24,300 nt of DNA from Amanita rubescens (lineage: Eukaryota; Basidiomycota; Agaricomycetes; Agaricales; Amanitaceae): contig WION01000687.1 of assembly GCA_015039365.1 (NCBI GenBank), positions 1-24,300 on the forward strand. Reading direction: 5' to 3'. Made by a program: the position numbers and the translations under genes. Positions 1 through 7,841 of the stretch are shown piece after piece. Below the pieces are notes generated by a model. It searched no databases and was not told the DNA's origin. It worked only from the letters and a program-made list of their open reading frames with translations. Position 1 is the first letter of the stretch. Every line of letters starts with the position of its first letter.

Positions 1-295
1 GCGGCTAGCAAATGTGAGAAAAGTTGAAAACCTGACCGTTATTCCTGCATCTAACACTACTGGCCAGATCTGAGGGGCAAGTTCAACGCCATCCACCGGG
101 AGCACTCACCTAATCCACGCAAATTCTATGCCTTTTGTACATCTGTAACTGATACGACTACAACGTCCGGCATCATTGCCAGCGGTACGTTCCCTCTCCT
201 TTCTTCCTTGAAACGAAAATAGTCCTTATCGATGCTATTTGACAGTTCGCGACATGGTCGTTAGACGAAACTTAAAACAATCAAAAATGATGTAA
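1..295 (+). CDS. Heterotrimeric G-protein alpha subunit, C-terminal end (partial)
   Basis: Only the last three exons lie in the window: 1-13, 68-184 and 246-295, with stop TAA at 293-295. The introns are 14-67 (GTGAGA to CAG, branch-like CTAAC) and 185-245 (GTACGT to CAG). The frame is kept across both and gives about 59 residues. They contain KFNAIHRE, then FYAFCTSVTDTTTT, which matches the G5 guanine-binding region (usual form TCAxDT), then VRDMVVRRNLKQ ending SKMM, which fits the C-terminal helix of G-alpha that contacts the receptor. In the family this subunit binds GTP at the plasma membrane and relays receptor signals. The GTPase core (P-loop, switch regions) lies upstream of the window and cannot be checked. 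Identification rests on the C-terminal motifs and is fairly secure; the subtype is not clear. Confidence 0.82.
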
Positions 296-779
296 ATGCC
301 TCGGTCTTTCTGCACTCGGTACTACATCGCCCATCTATTGCTAAATCTGAACTACACTATGGGACTCTGGAATATTTACCAGCGACGATTTCGGTATGAC
401 ACGATGATTGATTACGATTCGATCTACCTGTATTCATTCAATCGGCACCTCTTTCCCCCTATTTTTCGCATATAAATCCACTATATACATTAGCATATAG
501 AGTTGTTGTTTGATACAAGTCGTACTTTTATGTTTGTATTATCTTTGTATCTTTAACGTTATCTATACTGACTTGCGATACAGTAGTCGAGTTATGGTCA
601 GGACTGACAACGTTTACATGTCCAAGCTTATGCCAGGCGACTGCACTACCGCCCTCTTGTTATGATATGGACCTAGAAACCGGGGCCGATATGAATTTGA
701 ACATAGCATGGCCTCATTAATTGTAGCACCAACTCGATCGGTGGCTGTGGCTTTATTATTGGGCGGCCCATAATTCCGC
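296..779. other. Intergenic stretch after the G-alpha gene
   Basis: No supported gene. It should hold the G-alpha 3' untranslated region and is AT-rich around 460-560. It ends at the target-site duplication of the inserted transposon. Confidence 0.5.
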
Positions 780-788
780 CGAGACCAT
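780..788. repeat. Target-site duplication, left copy
   Basis: CGAGACCAT directly outside the left end of the transposon. The identical right copy is at 1614-1622. Confidence 0.92.
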
Positions 789-882
789 CAGACTCCTACC
801 CAGTCCCTCGGTGCTGCGCTTGACGAGCTTAAGTAAGCGTTAACGCACCGGAGGGACTGGCTTTTAACACATGTAAACAAAA
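789..882 (+). repeat. Left terminal inverted repeat
   Basis: Begins CAGACTCCTACCCAG. It is a perfect inverted match to 1520-1613. Inside it, 800-814 and 845-860 are themselves inverted copies (CCAGTCCCTC and GAGGGACTGG cores, one-base bulge) around a 30-base spacer, so each end can form its own hairpin. The spacer side includes the palindrome GCGTTAACGC. Confidence 0.95.
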
Positions 883-1078
883 GGTCTGCAATGCCGAGCG
901 TCACACGTCGATCACATTCATTTGTCTTATCTTTGCATTCGTGTACGCTCCATACAGCTTAGTAGTGATGTATAATTGTGATGAGGTTAGGAATGTTGTT
1001 GCTTCCATGCTCGTCTAGTTAAAGCTGGCCAGGGTGAGATTCGTCTATATATAAAACCTGTGATGTATAGTTACAATT

Positions 1079-1152
1079 GGCTGTTTGGCTGAATGGTTGT
1101 TATGATGGTTTGTTTTTGCATGGCTTGGGGTTCAAATCCGGGCAGGCTCACC
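1079..1152 (+). other. tRNA-like (RNA polymerase III type) unit inside the transposon, forward copy
   Basis: A box TGGCTGAATGGTT at 1086-1098 matches the D-arm of tRNA-Leu/Ser, and B box GGTTCAAATCC lies at 1129-1139. TTTTT follows at 1153-1157, a pol III stop signal, and a TATA-like run (CTATATATAAAA) lies upstream near 1045-1056. The acceptor and T stems do not pair properly, so this is tRNA-derived rather than a working tRNA. Its A-to-B box spacing nearly equals that of the reverse copy at 1251-1324, and the two look related. Confidence 0.6.
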
Positions 1153-1250
1153 TTTTTATGCCTTCAGCATTAGCCACCATAAGTCTCTGTGGCATTTTAT
1201 TTGCATCTACGAGCATAGCACATAGTGACTATCTGTCTCATATAGAAAAA

Positions 1251-1324
1251 ATGTGGTTGGTGCTGGAATTGAACCCTCAACCATACAAAAATAATTGAGA
1301 GTTTAACCACTCAGCCACAGAGGC
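1251..1324 (-). other. tRNA-like (RNA polymerase III type) unit inside the transposon, reverse copy
   Basis: On the minus strand it starts GCCTCTG, with A box TGGCTGAGTGGTT (1305-1317) and B box GGTTCAATTCC (1265-1275). Six T residues follow at 1250-1245. CTCAA and TTGAG could form an anticodon-like stem, but the T and acceptor stems are broken. It faces the forward copy, so the two would be transcribed toward each other. Confidence 0.6.
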
Positions 1325-1519
1325 AATTAAATTATGTATTCAAATGTATTACATATAGGACAATCTTGCTCCCCCAGCCCAAAAACCAGGCAATGTAGGG
1401 GAATAACAATATGTGATTTACTCAAGTCCTTTGACAATGCATGTAGAGAATACATAAAGTCGAGGAAGAATATTTCAGCATTAGTTAAGCGACGAGGTCA
1501 CGTCACGTCGTGCCGAGCG

Positions 1520-1613
1520 TTTTGTTTACATGTGTTAAAAGCCAGTCCCTCCGGTGCGTTAACGCTTACTTAAGCTCGTCAAGCGCAGCACCGAGGGACT
1601 GGGTAGGAGTCTG
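1520..1613 (-). repeat. Right terminal inverted repeat
   Basis: Exact reverse complement of 789-882, ending GGTAGGAGTCTG. It holds the mirrored subterminal hairpin at 1542-1602. Confidence 0.95.
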
Positions 1614-1622
1614 CGAGACCAT
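1614..1622. repeat. Target-site duplication, right copy
   Basis: CGAGACCAT directly outside the right end, matching 780-788 in all nine bases. Confidence 0.92.
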
Positions 1623-2149
1623 GTGTTTTTGATCCATCACGGTAGACATCGACGTTGATCCTGCACTATACTCAACTTCGCGTTGGAATGTATAGAAGAT
1701 GATAAATTTGATCAAATTGAATTGGAAGAACAGTTTCGATGAAGGCTCACCGTTGTGCGGCTCGGGTATTCTGGCAGCGATAGCTACCGGATTTGAAACT
1801 GAAATTTAAGCCGAACATACTTGAGTCTGCTCTAGCCTACGCTACCTCGGATAATGCGTGAATTGATTATACTCGAGTCGGACGGCCAAACTTCATTGGA
1901 GCGAAGCCGATCCAGCACAACTACTAGTTCCTCGAGCGGCACCATATTGGACTTTGGTGATGCCGCAAATATGAGCCACTCATTGTAAATTCGACTCTCA
2001 CAACGGCCCATTTCCCCCCTTTCGCTCACTTCGATCTCGTGACTCTGAGATTGGAATTTTTATACAAAAAATTCTAAACTAAATGTACCCTAGGTTCAAG
2101 CAGCCAAGTCCTCGCAATACTCTTGCAGTAGCCCACGATAGCACGACAA
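1623..2149. other. Intergenic stretch, possible gene remnant
   Basis: No secure gene. A minus-strand frame at 1832-2029 encodes 65 residues including VPLEELVVVLDRLRSNEVW. Its PLEE-V pattern recalls the C-terminal part of the neighbouring F-box protein (APLEKFVIWL), so it could be a scrap of a related gene, but the resemblance is short. Confidence 0.2.
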
Positions 2150-3508
2150 TCAAAGGGATGGAGTCAATCGCTCGAGCAACGAGCCATTGATATAAACTTG
2201 AGCAAAGGATGGCCAACTACGCATCACTTCCAAGACCTCATCGGGGAACTTTCCCTCCAAGGTCAACCAGATCACAAACTTCTCGAGCGGCGCAATGTCG
2301 TGGCTCGGAAGGGACAATCCCTTCCCTCGAGCATCGAAAAGGCGAGAAGTTGCGGTCACTATTTCCTCTACAAGATTTCCTTGAATAATACATGTCCGAA
2401 CCTGCAATACCTGCATTTTGGGCATGTAGATGCAGCCCTCAAGTCCTGTAATATCCTGTATTACATCGAGGGCTCGTCTTGGGTAAGTAATAGAGAGCTC
2501 TTCGACGCTGGCCAGTGCTTTCATTACTATGCGCATCTCCTTCGCTCTACAATTATCAAGTACCAATCGGCGAATGTGACAAGATGAACGTTGAATTAAA
2601 GACGTTATTTCTCTTTCGTAGGGCTGATCATCGTGCAACCAATCGTAGGCGAGATCAGTGCACCCGTCTATGTGAAGATGTTCCAGTAAAGGCGCAGTGA
2701 ACCAGGAGAACATCATGGCAAAGGCTAAGGAGATTTCGAGAAGCCGAAGGCCAGGAAGGCGTACAATGGGAAGTGGGGGATGGTGCCTTGATATGCGGCC
2801 GAAGGTTGTGATGATGCGTAACTCTTCGATATTTTCTAACTGAGATAGAACTCCCCACGGATTATTGCTGTCCTTGTCGAACTCTTTGCAGGATGTTTCA
2901 AGTTTGAGCTTCGTCAATTGTGCCCATGGAAACTGCCATGTTGCCGCATATCTCGGGTTGGATAGATCAAGTTCAGTTAGGTGCGGCGCGATTTGGATTG
3001 GGTTATAGTGCTCCGGGGCTAGGGAATGGGGTATGGATATCCTGAGGGACTCAAGGCTCGACATGTACCCTCTGTATTTGAGTCCGTCCAAGACTAGCTT
3101 TGCTCCATCTCCCAGCTTCAAATCGGCCTTTCTCCATCGCTTCGAGCACGATAATAGCGTTCCCCAAACTTTTTTAGGAAATGTTCGGAAGTCTGAATAC
3201 GGCAGGGACACCGTGACGTCTATGGTGAGAGGCTGCTGTCCAGATCGTTCGAGGTATAAGGTCGCGCGGCGGTTCATTTCAACAAAATGAGGGGATCTGA
3301 CTCGCCAATCGGCAGGCTCTAGGGCAAAAGAGGTCCACAAATGCGTGTGGGACAGAAATATCCCTCTCCAACGCCTGCAAACCTGTCCAACGGCCCACGG
3401 AAACTCGTGAAAGTGAGATTTGTTATTTAAATCATGGAGAGCGATAGGTTCATCGCAAAGAAGATGAAAGATGTCCTGTAAAATTTCCGTTGGTACTTCG
3501 GAACTCAT
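2150..3508 (-). CDS. F-box domain protein
   Basis: A single-exon gene of 452 residues. The N-terminus starts MSSEVPTEILQDIFHLLC and runs into FPWAVGQVCRRWRGIFLS and HLWTSF, the usual layout of the F-box in Agaricomycetes, within about residues 1-65. The rest has leucine-rich segments of the kind seen in F-box substrate-recognition domains (LTELDLSNP, LRLLEISLAF, LLEHLHIDG), ending near APLEKFVIWL. F-box proteins bind Skp1 in SCF ubiquitin ligases through the F-box and pick substrates through the C-terminal part; the substrate here is unknown. The frame is open from ATG to stop with no visible lesion. Such genes are often lineage-expanded, and two more F-box copies lie in this window. Confidence 0.85.
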   Translation of the reverse strand: MSSEVPTEILQDIFHLLCDEPIALHDLNNKSHFHEFPWAVGQVCRRWRGIFLSHTHLWTSFALEPADWRVRSPHFVEMNRRATLYLERSGQQPLTIDVTVSLPYSDFRTFPKKVWGTLLSCSKRWRKADLKLGDGAKLVLDGLKYRGYMSSLESLRISIPHSLAPEHYNPIQIAPHLTELDLSNPRYAATWQFPWAQLTKLKLETSCKEFDKDSNNPWGVLSQLENIEELRIITTFGRISRHHPPLPIVRLPGLRLLEISLAFAMMFSWFTAPLLEHLHIDGCTDLAYDWLHDDQPYEREITSLIQRSSCHIRRLVLDNCRAKEMRIVMKALASVEELSITYPRRALDVIQDITGLEGCIYMPKMQVLQVRTCIIQGNLVEEIVTATSRLFDARGKGLSLPSHDIAPLEKFVIWLTLEGKFPDEVLEVMRSWPSFAQVYINGSLLERLTPSL

Positions 3509-4249
3509 TTTGGCAGTATGCAGAGAGTTCGCAGCACGTGGCTCCTCGACACGGAGCGTTCCACGACCAACCCAACGATTCTAGAAAGTTGGTGGAGGAG
3601 GAGCAATCAACATGTGTACGCTTGTTTGCATTGTTTATGGTTAACGCATCAGAGTCTTCCGCCTCGCCACCAGCCCTGGCAGTGGCACTTTGTTACTCCG
3701 AATTGGACACGAATGCGAGATCACTGGTGACACCGGTGATCACCACCGTTCAATGATGATCATTAGTGATCAGCGCAACGTAGCACAACGCATCAACATT
3801 ATAATCAAAGTGTCTCAACTCTTACAAGTGTCGAGCAGCCCAACGAAGAAAACTCGCTTGCTCGTCTTGCTTGGGAACGTCTAGGAGATCTCTACAGCTA
3901 CTTCAACTCTTGCTTTCTCCCTCGAGTCCGAACTTGGGCCGTCAACCTTTGCTACCATCGATCCCCCGTACTTCCACTCATTCTCGTCCGAGTCGTACGG
4001 CTGGCACTTCTGACACTTCTCGCGTATTCTATTCTGCTTATGCCTGCTTGTTTGAGGAAAGGGAAGAGGAGAAGGGTGACAACGAAGGTGAAAGAGAATA
4101 GTATTGACAAAGAAGTGATTGAAGGCATGTAGATTTAAACAGTTTAATATAAACAAATTGGGCGCAAGGTCCATGTCGGCACTTCAGCGACGACCACTAG
4201 TACATATCCAGCACGTGTAATAAAGAAAAAAGACAGGTAATATACACTT
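3509..4249. other. Intergenic stretch with a GATC-rich palindrome
   Basis: It lies between the start of the F-box gene and the end of the Tup1-like gene, both on the minus strand. I see no spliced gene. Short frames on both strands around 3871-4174 overlap each other and look like chance. Confidence 0.4.
3719..3741. repeat. Imperfect palindrome
   Basis: GATCAC at 3719-3724 pairs with GTGATC at 3736-3741, and GGTG with CACC inside, around a single central A and one T-G mismatch. Further GATC sites follow at 3739-3771. Confidence 0.5.
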
Positions 4250-5607
4250 TCAAAGTTGCAGCGCTGGCCCGTAGCTCCCTGTGTAACGAAACAATTAACA
4301 TGACATGGCGAGAAAATGACACACATACATATTCTTGCTTGCCAGTCCCCGCTTCCCGTAGCGAGCAGTCCTCCCATCGGACTCAGATCAACGGAAATGA
4401 CCGAGTTTTTGTGACCTTGAAGCTTACACTGCACTGCTGCCGATCTAGCATCCCAGAACAAGACTTCGCGGTCTTTGGAACCTGAGACGACCCATTGTCC
4501 GTCGTGCGAAACGGCGACGGAAAGGACATAATCCTGCAGTCGCCGGATCAGCTTATGAAGTAAACAAAAAGGTGAGGCGTACCTCATGTCCAGTGAAGTT
4601 CATCGTGCACGGGCTTCCAGGATCAGTTGCACTGTTGCCGCCTCCAGGGCCATCCTTTCTTGTGGCGTTGGATACGTTCAACCCGCTTAGATCCCAGAAC
4701 TTCAAGGTTTTGTCCAAGCTTCCGCTGACAAGACCTTTCCCGTCAGGAGTGAATGCGACACTGTACACACTATTTGTGTGCCCCCGAAGCCGCTCAACGT
4801 AAACACCCGTCGCCACGTCCCATATCCGGACGACGGTGTCTAGAGAGCCCGCAGCAACAAATTGACCATTGGGGGAAATGGCGACGGAGGTAACTGCAGC
4901 GTCGCTGTTGAGTGAGACCTTGACATAATCGACGGTTATCATACTGCAAAAGACGGGAACAAGATCCCACTTTGGCTGGAGCATCCTCATTGTCCACGTC
5001 CCATATTCTGACCGTCTGATCGGCCGATCCAGATACGATCAGACGTCCATCGAGGGAAAAGTTCAACGAATAAATCTCCTGTTGGTGTCCATCGAGCACG
5101 CGGAGGACCCGTTTCTTCGCGATGTCCCAGATCTGTGCCATTCCAAGTTGAGTATTTGTTAGTGGCACAGGTTAACGATGCATACCCTGATTTGCTTATC
5201 ATCCGCACCAGTAGCCAGAAGTTTGCCATCTGGGCTGAAACACACGCCCCGAATATATATGTCTTCGACAGATTCGTGTGTCAAAACGCTGCGAGATGAT
5301 TTCACTAAAAATCGAACAATGCGAGGATGTGGCTCACCACATCTTGGCGCCCGTCTTGGTATCGTAGATCTGCGCGGTCCTATTACATCCCGTGGCGAGG
5401 TACTTGCCATCCGGTGAAAACCTAACGCAACACACGACGCTGCAAGACCATCAAACGTACTAAGAAAGCTCGGCCCGGGAATACACACCTCTCGTGCATT
5501 AACCCATGCACCAGTTGGACATCCAGCGCTTTCTCGACCTTTCGATCGAAAACAACTCGCCAATCGGGATCCCTCTCGTATTCCGGTGGTATTGCATGGA
5601 TATCCAT
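4250..5607 (-). CDS. Tup1-like WD40 repeat protein lacking the Tup1 N-terminal domain
   Basis: Seven exons (5607-5489, 5439-5338, 5288-5186, 5132-4971, 4918-4583, 4533-4329, 4278-4250) give 351 residues. The sequence runs from [20 protein letters not shown] and [20 protein letters not shown] to the end [15 protein letters not shown]. Seven WD repeats are visible, each with a core such as [11 protein letters not shown] or [12 protein letters not shown] and closing IWD or FWD. The match to the propeller of the fungal co-repressor Tup1 is close throughout. Full-length Tup1 begins with a tetramerisation and Cyc8/Ssn6-binding domain and a Gln/Pro-rich linker; neither is present upstream to 6472. 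The first in-frame ATG sits just before [15 protein letters not shown], though a 5' intron (about 5693-5615) could join a further exon. It is best read as a truncated paralogue. Confidence 0.8.
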
Positions 5608-6472
5608 AGTGTTCCTGAGAAACCCGCCGCGTATCACCCGCAACCTTATAATGGCTTTTTCCCATCCTAAATTCCCATGAAATCATGAGGTACCTTTTTT
5701 CGCTGAATCCTGATCGCGAGAGCGATTCGCAACACACTATGCGAGTAAACCACTGCCTTTCGGACGACCTAAGGAAAGTTGAATATTCTACAAAGTTACA
5801 CGCGCGGGCCACGGCGATACTAACTGCTAATAGTATTTCTCAAACCACTCACTGAGTTTGAACCCTAGTATAATCGAGGCCGATCCCCGCTTTTTTGAGC
5901 ATTTTAGTCGCCAAGTCGCTCTAACTTCGCATTCGAGATTACAGGGATTACGTCCGCCACTCGTAAATGTCTGTCTGAAACTTGTCGGGTGCATATTCTC
6001 AATAAGATGCCTCCCCGGAGGCATTTTTCGCGGAAAGTTGCGGTGCGTGGTTCTGACTTCCAATGGGGCCTTCACTTTCCCAGCATGTCCTTTCATTTTA
6101 ACAATGGAAGACTGGTATGAGATAACTGCATCTCGCTAACCGCTAGGACCAATTAGTCGGGTGGATTCAAGAAGGCTGTCAGTTAACAATACTGCCGATA
6201 TACATCATCAAGAATCGAACAAGAATATCCGTCTGTGTATAGATACATAACGAATTCGTCTTACTATTGATATCTCTGGCATCTCACGGATCTTCGATAT
6301 CGGCTTACGGAACTTCGTTGAAACGAAGGACGACGTCAACATAGGGTCATTTACAGTTGAGTTGTAATGTTTGCTAAGTAAGAATGCTAACCGCTGCGCG
6401 ATCTCAAGTCCTGTCAGAAACACAATTCTATACGACACTCCATCAGCAACGAGGTCATGGGGTCCCCCGCAT
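5608..6472. other. Region upstream of the Tup1-like gene
   Basis: No gene supported. No Gln-rich or coiled-coil coding sequence that could be the missing Tup1 N-terminus is visible on the minus strand. A perfect inverted repeat ATGCCTCC/GGAGGCAT with a 2-base centre lies at 6007-6024. The upper part should hold the 3' untranslated region of the secreted-protein gene. Confidence 0.4.
6007..6024. repeat. Short palindrome
   Basis: ATGCCTCC (6007-6014) and GGAGGCAT (6017-6024) are perfect inverted copies around CC. It could be a protein-binding site or chance. Confidence 0.35.
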
Positions 6473-6827
6473 TCAATTGCAACTGCCGTCGAAATCCCCA
6501 CAAGTTGTTCCTAAGGTATTACAGGTGTAGATATGACCAGTCCAGCAATTGATGTCGATATTTGGGTTGCCGCAGAATGTATACCCTGCTGACTGCCCGG
6601 ATGGGCATCTGCAGTTGGAATCTGTGCACGACTAGTACGACCGCATTATTAGAAGCTCAAATCGCGAGCATGGGATTGTCATTTCTTACAGCTTCACGGG
6701 GGGCAATGTGGGCGGCGGTGACGGCGCCGACGAGGGTGAGGACAATGATGCTACTGAATGCAGTGAACTGCGGGAACGAGTGAGTTGGTCATGGTGATAA
6801 AGCTTACAGCAAGAGTTGTACCTTCAT
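6473..6827 (-). CDS. Small secreted cysteine-rich protein
   Basis: Three exons (6827-6822, 6767-6690, 6631-6473) encode 80 residues. The introns are 6768-6821 (ends CGCAG) and 6632-6689 (GTAAGA, branch TTCTAATAAT, ends CTAG). Exon 1 is only ATGAAG. Residues 1-20 (MKFTAFSSIIVLTLVGAVTA) are a clear signal peptide, probably cut near AVTAA. The mature part has eight cysteines: SCTDSNCRC, YTFC, INCW, YTC, TTC and SCN. The even number suggests four disulphide bonds in an extracellular protein. I do not recognise the family; in shape it resembles fungal small secreted or effector-like proteins. The joined frame ends at TGA (6475-6473). Because the exons are so short, a scan for long open frames would miss this gene. 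Confidence 0.75.
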
Positions 6828-6895
6828 TTTTGCAGCGAGTAAGAAGTCAAGATCAAAGATGCTTGTCTGAGGAACGAAAGGCGAAGTTGAGGCCG

Positions 6896-6902
6896 CTTTA
6901 TA
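6896..6902 (-). promoter_or_regulatory. TATA box of the secreted-protein gene
   Basis: TATAAAG on the minus strand, about 70 bases upstream of the start codon at 6827. Confidence 0.45.
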
Positions 6903-7371
6903 CCTTTTCGACGACACAATACACTCCGTGGAGGTTTCGTTTGAGAAACGACGGCATTCTACGTCCGCAGTCTCAAGGAGGAGTTGTGCCGGGTTAGGGC
7001 AGCCCATATTTGCAACAAGATGATGGTGTATGAAGCTAATTATATGACATCAATTCTGTGTATGAGCGCGGAATCGCCCCACAACGTACGCTTAGATTGC
7101 AGCCAAGTATTCAAGGCCCCTGAGTATAACGACCTCAGGCCTCAGTAGAGCAGTTGATCAATCCTCTCGACGAGCATCAACGCATTTTCGGATAAAGCTG
7201 GGCGAGTTATTCCGCGACTATTAGATATTACATACGATTTAGATTTTAGGCGAAACGCCATGAAAGTCATTATTAGAGCTCAGGTAACCGATTGAGCCAA
7301 TGGAAACAGGCGACGGTCGCGGACTAGCAAATATGACGTACTAGTATGGTACCCAGAACGCTGATCATCGG
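6903..7371. other. Intergenic stretch before tRNA-Val
   Basis: I see no gene here. It contains the promoter side of the secreted-protein gene and the upstream flank of the tRNA. Confidence 0.4.
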
Positions 7372-7444
7372 GGTTCAGTGGTCTAATGGTTATGATTTCT
7401 GTCTCACACACAGAAGGTTCCCAGTTCGATCCTGGGCTGAACCA
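7372..7444 (+). tRNA. tRNA-Val (anticodon CAC)
   Basis: A 73-base sequence folds as a full cloverleaf without an intron. The acceptor GGTTCAG pairs with CTGAACC, followed by discriminator A. The D arm carries A-box sequence (TGGTCTAATGGTTAT). The anticodon stem TCTGT/ACAGA encloses loop CTCACAC, placing CAC at positions 34-36. The T stem CCCAG/CTGGG closes loop TTCGATC, whose surrounding GTTCGATCC is the B box. The CAC anticodon reads GTG valine codons. Confidence 0.95.
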
Positions 7445-7446
7445 CG

Positions 7447-7451
7447 TTTTT
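7447..7451 (+). terminator. RNA polymerase III terminator of tRNA-Val
   Basis: TTTTT begins three bases after the tRNA 3' end. Confidence 0.8.
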
Positions 7452-7841
7452 ACCTTCCTTACATCATCAATCTGAGTATACTTTTTGACAGTAGCATTGA
7501 GCATGTTAGACGCCCAAATGTGAAGCGATGATGGTCAAACGAAAGATCTAGACGTATATATATCATGATTTGGGCCACAAACGCATATGTGCACAGGTAT
7601 CATCTGACTCAGCAGCAGGCAAGCATCTAACTGTATTTAATCGTAAATGTAAATTAACTCGTCGTCCATGTAAAATGTGTGTAATGACGGAGGGGGAGAG
7701 GAAATGGGGTATGTACGGATGATATATGCATGCAATGACATCGTGATCGCGAGATGACAAGCAACAAAGCTCGAATCCCCCAACCCGCGAAAATGTTAAA
7801 AGAAAGAAGAGATGATTTGAACGAACAGGAGTAGGTCTAGT
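7452..7841. other. Spacer between tRNA-Val and the 3' end of the NIPA gene
   Basis: No gene seen. It probably includes the 3' untranslated region of the minus-strand transporter gene. Confidence 0.4.

Larger units (their letters stand above)
789..1613. mobile_element. Non-autonomous TIR DNA transposon (Mutator-like, MITE type), intact ends
   Basis: The 825-bp element is bounded by terminal inverted repeats at 789-882 and 1520-1613 that are identical over all 94 bases on reverse complement. The nine bases CGAGACCAT occur directly outside each end (780-788 and 1614-1622), a perfect target-site duplication. Long inverted repeats with a 9-bp duplication are typical of Mutator-like elements; hAT elements usually make 8 bp. 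There is no transposase reading frame, so movement would need an enzyme from elsewhere. The perfect ends suggest recent insertion. The interior carries two tRNA-like units. The superfamily call rests on repeat length and duplication length only. Confidence 0.88.

Noticed and set aside
1079..1152. A functional tRNA-Leu or tRNA-Ser gene
   Set aside because: A and B boxes are present, but the acceptor and T stems do not pair, unlike the real tRNA-Val at 7372-7444.
4919..4980. Apparent frameshift in the Tup1-like gene between WD repeats 3 and 4
   Set aside because: A 52-base intron (4970-4919, GTGGGA to AAG) joins the two frames in phase, and the total coding length is then a multiple of three.
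5858..6139. Plus-strand reading frame of 93 residues
   Set aside because: It overlaps an opposite-strand frame of similar length, has no motif, and its best feature is a DNA palindrome at 6007-6024, so it looks like chance.
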